A stretch of DNA of 62,327 nt. It comes from Bacteroidales bacterium UBA5197. Lineage in GTDB: Bacteria > Bacteroidota > Bacteroidia > Bacteroidales > Lentimicrobiaceae. The DNA lies in assembly GCA_002412885.1 (NCBI GenBank), contig DHVX01000007.1:1-62327 (forward strand). Reading direction: 5' to 3'. The position numbers were made by a program, and so were the translations under genes. Positions 32,781-40,584 of this stretch are shown one piece after another; position 1 is the stretch's first letter; every line of letters begins with the position of its first letter. The notes beneath the pieces were generated by a model. The model was not told where the DNA came from, did not search any database, and saw only the letters and a list, made by a program, of their open reading frames with translations.

Positions 32781-33623
32781 ATGTTCAAACAAAATTATTA
32801 CTACCTCGTAGCCGGACTGCCCGATATTTCTATTGAGCAGGGAAAGCTTCAATTCGGAACTGCCGCATTGAGAGAGGAGCTGAAAGAGGGTCTCAGCGAA
32901 AGCGATTACCAGCGTATGGAGTTGCTTTTTCTTGCTGAGGACAACCGCAATCTGCTCGCTTTGCTGCTCAAAATTCAGCGTCCATTGTCTAATCTGGGTG
33001 TCTATACGCCCGATGTTCTGGCCAATGAAATTCTGGAGCCAGTCAGGATAAAGGCTTATATGAAGCGCTTTATCGACAGCATGAAGGACGAAAACCGGCT
33101 CTATCCACACCTCTCGCCCGAGAATGAGCTGGCTACCCTGTGGTATGAAGAGATGCTTGCCAACGATCATGGTTTTTTGCGCGACTGGTTTACTTTTGAG
33201 CTGAACCTGAAAAATGTGCTGCTGGTACTTTCGGCCCGCAAACATGGAATTCCTTTTGAACATCAGGTAATTGGCAACAATCCGGTTGCTGAAATTATCC
33301 GCAGAAGCACAGCCCGCGATCTGGGATTATCTTCTGACTGGCACTGGATTGAAAAAGTGCTGCTGATCAATGAAACCGAAGATATTCTGATGCGAGAAAA
33401 AGCAATTGATCTGCTGCGCTGGAGTTATCTGGATGAACTGAATACTTTCAACTACTTTTCGATTGAAGTACTGATGGCCTATTATCTGAAGCTTGGAATA
33501 ATTGAACGCTGGCTGCAACTTGATCAGTCAACCGGCGAAGAGATGTTCCGCAAGTTGCTGGGTGAACTAAAAAACAGTTATGAATTTTCTAATGAGTTTG
33601 CTATAAAAGATGGAAGAAAATAA
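32781..33623 (+). CDS. DUF2764 family protein, in the position of V-ATPase subunit C
   Basis: A 280-residue, almost all-helical cytoplasmic protein of the DUF2764 family (MFKQNYYYLVAGLPDISIE). These genes are found only in V-type ATPase operons of Bacteroidota and relatives, always between subunits E and A. Subunit C (the d-like central socket) is otherwise missing here, and the helical content and size agree with that part. It probably is the socket that joins rotor ring and shaft. This is inference from position. The stop overlaps the start of subunit A by 14 bases. Confidence 0.8.
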   Translation: MFKQNYYYLVAGLPDISIEQGKLQFGTAALREELKEGLSESDYQRMELLFLAEDNRNLLALLLKIQRPLSNLGVYTPDVLANEILEPVRIKAYMKRFIDSMKDENRLYPHLSPENELATLWYEEMLANDHGFLRDWFTFELNLKNVLLVLSARKHGIPFEHQVIGNNPVAEIIRRSTARDLGLSSDWHWIEKVLLINETEDILMREKAIDLLRWSYLDELNTFNYFSIEVLMAYYLKLGIIERWLQLDQSTGEEMFRKLLGELKNSYEFSNEFAIKDGRK

Positions 33624-35379
33624 ATTGACAACCGGAAAGGTTTCCGGCATTATTGCCAACCTTGTGATCGTTGAAGTTAACGGCCCCGTATCGCAAAACG
33701 AAATCTGTTTTATAAACCTTGCAGGTGTAAGGCTTATGGCAGAAGTTATCAAAGTGCTGGGCAACAAGGCTTACACTCAGGTTTTTGAAAGCACCCGCGG
33801 ACTAAAAGTCGGTGAACCTGTTGAGTTTATGGGTCATATGCTTGAAGTAACGCTGGGCCCGGGCATATTGTCAAAGAACTTTGATGGTTTGCAGAATGAC
33901 CTCGATACCATGGTCGGTACATTTCTCAAACGTGGCGAATACACTGCAGCCATTGATGTGGATAAAGCCTGGGATTTTACGCCCGTTGCTAAAGCAGGCG
34001 ATGTAGTTGTTGCCGGGGATTGGCTCGGAGAAGTTAAAGAGAACTGGATCGGACATAAAATTATGGTTCCTTTCAAGTTCGAAGGCAAATATACCGTTAA
34101 GAGTGTAAAACCTGCCGGAACTTACAAAGCTTCTGAAACCATTGCTGTAGTGACCAATGCCGATGGCAGCGAAATAAATATCAGCATGATACAGAAATGG
34201 CCGGTAAAAGTTCCTATCCGGGCCTACACCGACAAACCAAGGCCTTATCGCCTGATGGAAACCGGTGTTCGGATCATCGATACCATGAATCCGATTGTTG
34301 AAGGTGGAACCGGTTTTATTCCCGGACCTTTCGGATCAGGAAAAACAGTATTGCAACATGCCCTTTCAAAACAAGCGGAAGCCGATCTGATTATTGTGGC
34401 TGCCTGCGGTGAGCGTGCCAACGAGGTTGTGGAAATATTCACTGAGTTTCCTGAGCTCGACGACCCGCGTACCGGTCGCAAGCTGATGGAACGCACCACC
34501 ATCATTGCAAATACATCCAATATGCCGGTAGCTGCCCGCGAAGCATCCGTTTATACCGCAATGACCATTGGTGAGTATTATCGCTCCATGGGACTTAAAG
34601 TTTTGTTGCTGGCCGATTCCACTTCACGCTGGGCTCAGGCTTTGCGCGAAATGTCGAACCGTATGGAAGAGCTTCCGGGTCCGGATGCATTCCCGATGGA
34701 TCTTCCCGCTATTATTTCTAGCTTTTATGCCCGTGCCGGATATGTTTTCCTGAACAACGGAAGCACAGGCTCCATTACCTTTATCGGAACCGTTTCACCT
34801 GCAGGTGGAAACCTGAAAGAACCGGTGACTGAGTCAACCAAAAAGGCTGCCCGCTGCTTCTTTGCTTTGTCGCAACAGCGCGCCGACAGCAAACGCTATC
34901 CCGCGGTTGACCCCATCGACAGCTATTCAAAATACCTCGAATATCCTGAACTTCAGGAATATCTTGCAGCAAACATTGCGCCCGACTGGCTCGCAAATGT
35001 GCTGGAAGCAAAAAACATTCTGCTTCGTGGCAAGGAAGCCTATGAGCAGATCAATATTCTTGGCGACGATGGAGTGCCCATAGATTATCACCTTCGCTAC
35101 TGGAAATCAGAAGTAATTGATTTTGTGATTCTTCAGCAGGATGCATTCGATAAAATTGACTGTTCTGCACCCATCGTAAGGCAAAAGGAAATGCTTGAAA
35201 AAGTTTTGGGTGTGTGCCGTGCCGATTTCGATTTCGATAATTTTGAGGATGTAAATCCATGGTTCAAGCGGGTAATCAATGTTTTCAAGCAAATGAATTA
35301 TTCGCTTTATCAGAGTGAGGATTATAAAAAGTACGAAACAGAACTTGTGGAAGTCATTAATGAAAGGAAAGTGGCCTAA
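33610..35379 (+). CDS. ntpA: V-type ATP synthase catalytic subunit A
   Basis: A 589-residue catalytic subunit. The N-terminal beta barrel (about 1-75) is followed by the A-specific bulge domain (about 110-190), the Walker A loop GPFGSGKT (239-246), the Walker B region LKVLLLADSTSRWAQA and the helical C-terminal domain. All catalytic residues of an active ATPase, including the GER sequence near 270 (ACGERANEVVE), are present. Together with subunit B it forms the rotating head. It overlaps the DUF2764 gene by 14 bases and shares the last base of its stop codon with the start of subunit B. Confidence 0.96.
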   Translation: MEENKLTTGKVSGIIANLVIVEVNGPVSQNEICFINLAGVRLMAEVIKVLGNKAYTQVFESTRGLKVGEPVEFMGHMLEVTLGPGILSKNFDGLQNDLDTMVGTFLKRGEYTAAIDVDKAWDFTPVAKAGDVVVAGDWLGEVKENWIGHKIMVPFKFEGKYTVKSVKPAGTYKASETIAVVTNADGSEINISMIQKWPVKVPIRAYTDKPRPYRLMETGVRIIDTMNPIVEGGTGFIPGPFGSGKTVLQHALSKQAEADLIIVAACGERANEVVEIFTEFPELDDPRTGRKLMERTTIIANTSNMPVAAREASVYTAMTIGEYYRSMGLKVLLLADSTSRWAQALREMSNRMEELPGPDAFPMDLPAIISSFYARAGYVFLNNGSTGSITFIGTVSPAGGNLKEPVTESTKKAARCFFALSQQRADSKRYPAVDPIDSYSKYLEYPELQEYLAANIAPDWLANVLEAKNILLRGKEAYEQINILGDDGVPIDYHLRYWKSEVIDFVILQQDAFDKIDCSAPIVRQKEMLEKVLGVCRADFDFDNFEDVNPWFKRVINVFKQMNYSLYQSEDYKKYETELVEVINERKVA

Positions 35380-36698
35380 TGGAAACTCAGGGATTCAAAA
35401 AAATATATACCAAAATTACGCAGATCACCAAAGCAACCTGTTCGTTGCAGGCGAGTGGAATCGGTTACGAAGAAATGGCTACTGTTAACGGTCGTCTGGC
35501 TCAGGTAGTTAAATTGCAGGGCGATAATGTAACCTTGCAGATTTTCTCAGGAACAGAAGGTATTCCAACCAATGCTGAAGTGGTTTTTTTGGGACGTCCT
35601 CCGGTGCTTAAAGTCAGTGACGAACTGGCCGGCAGATTCTTCAACGCTTACGGAGAGCCGATTGACGGTGGCCCGGAAGTGGAAGGTGAAGTTCGTGAAA
35701 TTGGTGGACCATCGGTGAATCCGGTTCGCCGCAAACAACCTTCGGAGCTGATTGCCACAGGTATCGCCGGTATCGACCTTAACAATACGCTGGTAACCGG
35801 ACAGAAAATCCCCTTCTTTGCCGATCCCGATCAACCTTACAATCAGGTAATGGCGATGGTTGCCCTCAGGGCGAAAGCCGATAAAATTATCCTTGGCGGA
35901 ATGGGTCTTACCAACGATGATTATCTGTATTACAAAAATGTTTTCGACAATGCCGGTGCCCTCGACCGCATCATAAGCTTTGTGAATACCACCGAGAATC
36001 CGCCGGTTGAACGATTGCTGGTGCCCGATATGGCATTGACCGCAGCAGAGTATTTTGCTTTCGACAAAAAGGAAACGGTTCTGGTCCTGCTCACTGATAT
36101 GACACTCTATGCCGATGCGCTGAGTATCGTTTCCAACCGTATGGATCAGATTCCTTCGAAGGACAGTATGCCGGGTTCACTTTACAGCGATCTTGCAAAA
36201 ATCTACGAAAAAGCAGTGCAGTTCCCTGAAGGAGGCTCCATTACGATTATTGCGGTGACTACACTTTCGAGCGGCGATATCACTCATGCCATTCCTGACA
36301 ATACAGGTTACATTACTGAAGGGCAGTTGTTCCTGCGCCGTGATTCTGATATCGGGAAGGTAATTGTTGATCCGTTCCGTTCACTGTCGAGGCTGAAACA
36401 GCTGGTAATCGGCAAACAAACCCGCAAAGATCACCCGCAGGTGATGAATGCAGCAGTTCGTTTGTATGCCGATGCCGCCAATGCAAAAACGAAACTTGAA
36501 AACGGATTTGACCTGACTGACTACGATGTTCGCACCATGAGTTTTGCGCGTGAATATTCAAATGATCTTTTGGCGATTGACGTAAATATCGACACAACGG
36601 CGATGCTGGATACAGCCTGGGATTTGTTTGGTAAACATTTTACCAAAGCAGAAGTAGGAATAAAACAGGAATTTGTTGACAGCTACTGGCCTGAATAG
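35379..36698 (+). CDS. ntpB: V-type ATP synthase subunit B
   Basis: A 439-residue non-catalytic nucleotide-binding subunit. It lacks a functional Walker A lysine loop; the corresponding stretch reads PFFADPDQPYNQ, as expected for B. It retains LLTDMTLYADALSIVSNRMDQIPSKDSMPGSLYSDL of the conserved nucleotide domain. It alternates with subunit A around the shaft. The start ATG overlaps the stop of A by one base. After its stop the operon is interrupted by a 63-base word array (36701-36763). Confidence 0.95.
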   Translation: METQGFKKIYTKITQITKATCSLQASGIGYEEMATVNGRLAQVVKLQGDNVTLQIFSGTEGIPTNAEVVFLGRPPVLKVSDELAGRFFNAYGEPIDGGPEVEGEVREIGGPSVNPVRRKQPSELIATGIAGIDLNNTLVTGQKIPFFADPDQPYNQVMAMVALRAKADKIILGGMGLTNDDYLYYKNVFDNAGALDRIISFVNTTENPPVERLLVPDMALTAAEYFAFDKKETVLVLLTDMTLYADALSIVSNRMDQIPSKDSMPGSLYSDLAKIYEKAVQFPEGGSITIIAVTTLSSGDITHAIPDNTGYITEGQLFLRRDSDIGKVIVDPFRSLSRLKQLVIGKQTRKDHPQVMNAAVRLYADAANAKTKLENGFDLTDYDVRTMSFAREYSNDLLAIDVNIDTTAMLDTAWDLFGKHFTKAEVGIKQEFVDSYWPE

Positions 36699-36700
36699 TG

Positions 36701-36763
36701 CCAGTCTCCTTGTCTCCCAATCCCCTTGTCTCCTTGTCCCCTTGTCCCCTTGTCTGCTTGTCT
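36701..36763 (+). repeat. ccttgtctcc word array inside the V-ATPase operon
   Basis: Seven words of the type ctccttgtctccc/ccccttgtc follow the subunit B stop codon at once and end 32 bases before the subunit D start. They match the words at 20910-20980. The array is transcribed with the operon. Confidence 0.85.
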
Positions 36764-36795
36764 AAAGAAAAGCGCCCAAATACTAAAAAACCGAG

Positions 36796-37398
36796 ATGGC
36801 AATAAAATTTCAATATAACAAAACCTCACTTCAGGATCTCAACAAGCAGTTGAAGGTCAGGGTAAAGGCATTGCCGACCATCAAGAATAAGGAATCGGCA
36901 TTGCGCATGGAAGTGAAAAAGGCCAAAGATACTGCCCTTGCGCTCAGCCAGAAACTGGATGACGCCATTGCCGGATATCAGGGAATGGTAAGGTTATGGG
37001 GTGAGTTTGATACCAATCTGGTAAAGGTGGAAGATGTTGAATTGACCATCAGGAAAATTGCCGGTGTCAGAATACCGGTACTTGAAGAAGTGAAGTTTGC
37101 GATCGGTGATTTCAGTTTGTTTAACAATCCTTCCTGGTTTGCCGATGGCATTGGAATTGTCAGGGAACTGGCCACTATTGGCATTGAAAGTGAATTTTTT
37201 AACCGTAAAATGGCATTGCTCGATCATGCCCGACGCAAAACTACCCAAAAGGTGAACCTTTACGAAAAAGTACAGATACCGGGTTACGAAGAAGCAATCT
37301 TAAAGATAAAACGATTTATGGAAGATGAAGAGAACCTCTCTAAATCGGCGCAGAAAATTGTAAAAGACCGCCAGCAGCGGATGGAGGAGGAAGCATGA
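36796..37398 (+). CDS. ntpD: V-type ATP synthase subunit D
   Basis: A 200-residue central-shaft subunit consisting mainly of two long antiparallel helices (KTSLQDLNKQLKVRVKALPTIKNKESALR at the start; KVNLYEKVQIPGYEEAILKIKRFMEDEENL at the end) with a short middle domain. In the family D turns inside the A/B head and drives the ring. It has the expected length. Its stop overlaps the start of subunit I by four bases. Confidence 0.92.
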   Translation: MAIKFQYNKTSLQDLNKQLKVRVKALPTIKNKESALRMEVKKAKDTALALSQKLDDAIAGYQGMVRLWGEFDTNLVKVEDVELTIRKIAGVRIPVLEEVKFAIGDFSLFNNPSWFADGIGIVRELATIGIESEFFNRKMALLDHARRKTTQKVNLYEKVQIPGYEEAILKIKRFMEDEENLSKSAQKIVKDRQQRMEEEA

Positions 37399-39206
37399 TA
37401 GCTCCGATGAAAAGGTATTCCTTCCTGGTGTATCACAGGGAGTACGATGAATTTCTGCTGAAACTGCGGGAACTCGGAGTAATTCACATCATCGAAAAGC
37501 CTAGCATTGTGACCGAAGAAATTCGTTTGCAGTTTCAGAAAGCCGATCAGATTGATAAAATGATCCGCTCACTGGAATCCAGGGAGATTACTTCGGAAAC
37601 CACACAGGAAACGACCACAGCTGAATCATTATTTGACGAAGTAAATGATATTCAGGCTGATCAGGTTCACCTTCAGCAGCAATTGGCAGCATTACGCAAA
37701 GAAACTGCGGAGGTTAGCCCGTGGGGAGATTTCTCACCTGAAAAGATACATGACCTTGCTCAGAAAGGCATAAAAATCAGTCTATTCAGTTGTTTGTTGC
37801 GTTCCTGGGATCCGAAATGGGCAGAGAACAGTTTTGTGTTTGAGATAAGTCAGGCCGCAGGCATTGTTTATTTTGCTGTGGTTGATATTGATGGTTCAAA
37901 ACCAGCTTTTGATGCCGATGAAGTGAAAATTCCAGCACACTCCATTGCCTGGTTGCATGCGCGTAAAGCCGAACTTGATGCCAAAGCCACTGCATTGAAT
38001 GCCCGTCTCGATGAGATCGCGGGAAAACAACTGCCGGTTCTGAAAAACTTCAGGCAGCAGATTCTGCAGGATGCCGAACTCGATAAAGCATTTCAAACCA
38101 CCGTTAAGGAAGCTGATGAGCATCTCAGAATTCTTGAAGGATGGATTCCTGCCGAAACCATGCCTGTGCTCAATCAATTTCTGGATGAGGAAGGTGTTCT
38201 ATACTTTATGGAATCACCGGTGCCTGGCGACAGAGTTCCTATCTTATTGAAGAACAAAGGATTCTCAAAGAAATTTGAGATGCTGGGTGAACTTTACTCA
38301 CTTCCGGGATATCGCGAACTTGATCTTACCCCGTTTTTTGCACCATTCTATACCATTTTCTTCGGATTCTGTCTTGGTGATGCCGGATATGGAATTCTTG
38401 TAACACTGGCTGCCCTTATTGCAAAACGAAAAGTTGGAAAAGAACTTAAACCGATTGCCTCACTGGTCAGCTACCTTGGTATCTCAACCATCGTTTTCGG
38501 ATTGATCAGCGGAACTGCCTTCGGAATACCGCTTTACGAAACCGGTTTGCCGGGCTACAGTCAGCTTCAACTGATGTTTAAGGCCAACAACACCGACATC
38601 AACAGCTTGCTTTTTGCACTTGCGCTGCTGCTGGGAGGTATTCAGATTTTGTTTGGAATGGGCGTGAAAGCTGCCAATGAAACAATTCAGTTCGGGTTTA
38701 AATACGCAGTGGCTACCATTGGCTGGATGATTCTGCTGATTGGCATGGCTGTAATTATGGGTTTGAATAAATATGCCGGAATCCCTATGGAAACGCTGAA
38801 TCCCATAATGTATGTAATACTTGGAATCAGTGGGGTGATGATACTGTTTCTCAATTCACCGGGTAAGAGTATTTTCATGAACTTCGGACTTGGCCTGTGG
38901 AATAGCTACAACATGGTAACCGGTGTGCTTGGCGATCTGTTGTCTTACATACGTTTGTTTGCCCTGGGTATTTCAAGTGCAATTCTTGGATTTGTGTTCA
39001 ACAGCCTTGCTCTTTCGGTAGGAACCAGCATTATCGGCATATTCTTTATGGTGATCATTCTGGTGGTCGGACACAGCATCAACCTGTTTATGTCGGGACT
39101 TGGTTCATTTGTGCACCCGATGCGTCTTACTTTTGTCGAATTTTACAAAAATGCCGGCTTCGCAGGAGGTGGCAAAAAATATCAACCTTTCAGAAAATTA
39201 ACCTAA
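37395..39206 (+). CDS. ntpI: V-type ATP synthase subunit I
   Basis: A 603-residue stator subunit. The cytoplasmic N-terminal half (about 1-310) has coiled coils that bind the E stalk. The C-terminal half has seven to eight membrane helices (for example TIFFGFCLGDAGYGILVTLAAL and VTGVLGDLLSYIRLFALGISSA). The arginine in the helix SYIRLFALGIS is the one that works against the ring glutamate in ion passage. It overlaps subunit D by four bases (ATGA), and subunit K follows within 27 bases. Confidence 0.95.
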   Translation: MIAPMKRYSFLVYHREYDEFLLKLRELGVIHIIEKPSIVTEEIRLQFQKADQIDKMIRSLESREITSETTQETTTAESLFDEVNDIQADQVHLQQQLAALRKETAEVSPWGDFSPEKIHDLAQKGIKISLFSCLLRSWDPKWAENSFVFEISQAAGIVYFAVVDIDGSKPAFDADEVKIPAHSIAWLHARKAELDAKATALNARLDEIAGKQLPVLKNFRQQILQDAELDKAFQTTVKEADEHLRILEGWIPAETMPVLNQFLDEEGVLYFMESPVPGDRVPILLKNKGFSKKFEMLGELYSLPGYRELDLTPFFAPFYTIFFGFCLGDAGYGILVTLAALIAKRKVGKELKPIASLVSYLGISTIVFGLISGTAFGIPLYETGLPGYSQLQLMFKANNTDINSLLFALALLLGGIQILFGMGVKAANETIQFGFKYAVATIGWMILLIGMAVIMGLNKYAGIPMETLNPIMYVILGISGVMILFLNSPGKSIFMNFGLGLWNSYNMVTGVLGDLLSYIRLFALGISSAILGFVFNSLALSVGTSIIGIFFMVIILVVGHSINLFMSGLGSFVHPMRLTFVEFYKNAGFAGGGKKYQPFRKLT

Positions 39207-39232
39207 AATCAATTAATACTAACAACTTCACT

Positions 39233-39679
39233 ATGGAACCGATTATTTTAGCTTACATTGGCGTTGGACTGATGATTGGATTGGCCGGAATCGGCAGTGC
39301 TTTTGGTGTATCCATTGGCGGCAATGCTTCGCTGGGCGCGCTTAAAAAGAATCCTGATGCTTTTGGTAATTTCCTTGTTCTGAGCGCTTTGCCGGGAACT
39401 CAGGGACTTTACGGATTTATGGGATACTTTATTCTTCAGGGGTTTCTTACTCCTGAAATTTCAATGGCTCAGGCTGCTGCTATTTTTGGCGCCGGTCTGG
39501 CTCTTGGGTTTGTCGCCCTTCTCTCAGCCATCAAGCAGGGACAGGTTTGTGCCAACGGTATAGCAGCCATTGGTTCCGGACACGATGTGTTTGGTAACAC
39601 GCTTATTCTTGCTGTATTTCCTGAGCTTTACGCGATTATTGCTTTTGCAGCAACATTCCTTATCAGCGCAAGCCTCTGA
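39233..39679 (+). CDS. ntpK: V-type ATP synthase ring subunit K with Na+-type ligands
   Basis: A 148-residue proteolipid of two fused hairpins (four helices). Residues Leu53, Thr56, Gln57, Gln102 and Glu131 correspond to Leu61, Thr64, Gln65, Gln110 and Glu139, the Na+ ligands of the Enterococcus hirae NtpK ring, with the same constant offset of 8. The motif LPGTQGLYG and the FPELYA segment around the glutamate are clearly seen. This strongly suggests a Na+-translocating enzyme. It is the last gene of the ATPase operon, followed by a terminator at 39713. Confidence 0.95.
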   Translation: MEPIILAYIGVGLMIGLAGIGSAFGVSIGGNASLGALKKNPDAFGNFLVLSALPGTQGLYGFMGYFILQGFLTPEISMAQAAAIFGAGLALGFVALLSAIKQGQVCANGIAAIGSGHDVFGNTLILAVFPELYAIIAFAATFLISASL

Positions 39680-39712
39680 TAAACAGCCCTGCGGCTGAAA
39701 ACTTCTGATTTG

Positions 39713-39745
39713 GCATTGCCGGTGTGTAACCGGCAGTGCTTTTTT
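39713..39745 (+). terminator. Terminator of the V-ATPase operon
   Basis: gcattgccgg (39713-39722) pairs with ccggcagtgc (39730-39739) around tgtgtaa, followed by six T. It is 34 bases after the ntpK stop. Confidence 0.9.
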
Positions 39746-39826
39746 GCGTTTAATAAATGCACAATCATTGAGACACGCAGGTTCGCTAGATTGCAAGAAT
39801 CAGAAAATTATTTAGTGCTTTTTTGT

Positions 39827-39848
39827 GTCTTGGTGCCTTGGTGGCTAA
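39827..39848. repeat. Half of a ccaccaagac-type inverted repeat
   Basis: gtgtcttggtgccttggtgg is the inverse of a ccaccaaggcaccaagacac arm. The matching left arm is absent or decayed (only gagacacgcagg at 39772 is left). It is related to the inverted repeats at 92-163 and 3189-3280. Confidence 0.5.
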
Positions 39849-39861
39849 TTAACACATTATC

Positions 39862-40104
39862 ATGGAAAATCACAACGAATTTAAAGTCAAAGGTGAGGAG
39901 CTTCTTGCCAAAATCAAGGAATTAATCCATCAGGGAAACATCACCCGAATCATAATCAAAGACGAAGATGGGAAAGTTTATCTCGAAATACCTGTTACTG
40001 TTGGCGTAATCGGCGCTTTGCTTCTGCCGGTGCTTGCTGCCGTTGGCGCATTGGCTGCTTTGGCTGCCAATTTTACCATCGAAGTAATCAGGAAAGCGGA
40101 TTAG
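39862..40104 (+). CDS. DUF4342 family protein
   Basis: An 80-residue protein with a soluble start (EFKVKGEELLAKIKELIHQGNITRIIIKDEDGKVYLEIPVT) and a C-terminal hydrophobic hairpin (VGVIGALLLPVLAAVGALAALAANFTIEVI). This matches the DUF4342 family over its full length. Its function is not known to me; the hairpin suggests membrane association. It follows the ATPase terminator by about 115 bases and so has its own promoter, which I could not place. It is next to a very large repeat region. Confidence 0.85.
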   Translation: MENHNEFKVKGEELLAKIKELIHQGNITRIIIKDEDGKVYLEIPVTVGVIGALLLPVLAAVGALAALAANFTIEVIRKAD

Positions 40105-40106
40105 AG

Positions 40107-40512
40107 AGTCAGCGCTATTAGATTTGAAAGTCAGTGCTTGACTTCGTCTCGGATTTATCTTTAGAGACGAAGCGAAAGATCGGGTCAAGCCCTGACTCAA
40201 AAGGAAGCCCTGACTAAAACAATGGTTCGGAGTCAGCGCTTGACTTATCTGGCGCTTCATTTGGGTTAAGCATTGATTTTGAGTCAAACCCTGACTATCA
40301 GCTTGGTTTGGAAGTCAGTGCTTGACTTCGTTTCGAATTTATCTTTTGAACCGAAGGGAAAGTTCGGGTCAAGCCCTGACTCAAAATGGTGGAACAAAGG
40401 AAGGTTCGGGTCAAGCCCTGACTAATAACGCGGGTTCTGAGTCAGCGCTTGACTTATCAAGCGCTGATTCTGGGTTAAACATTAATTTTGAGTCAAACCC
40501 TGACTATCTTGA
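40107..40512. repeat. Tandem duplicated array of gtcagcgcttgac / gtcaagccctgac words
   Basis: About twelve words of 13-15 bases (for example agtcagtgcttgacttcg and gggtcaagccctgactca) alternate with their inverse over 400 bases. The array is a tandem duplication: unit one at about 40127-40300 and unit two at about 40313-40512 share the same series of words and the same spacers (cttatctggcgctt or cttatcaagcgct; gggttaagcattgat). In each unit a 13-base stem (gtcagtgcttgac with gtcaagccctgac) encloses an 8-base inner stem (ttcgtctc with gagacgaa). It occupies nearly the whole gap between the DUF4342 gene and valS. Confidence 0.88.
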
Positions 40513-40584
40513 TTTATGTGCTGCATTTGCCGTTTTTTACTAATTTTGCACCTTCTTAAAAATAACCCGGCATAGCTTCTACAC

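Noticed and set aside
40322..40543. 73-residue plus-strand frame with repeated SGQALT
   Set aside because: It reads the gtcaagccctgac words; the repeats explain it and no promoter or conserved product is seen.
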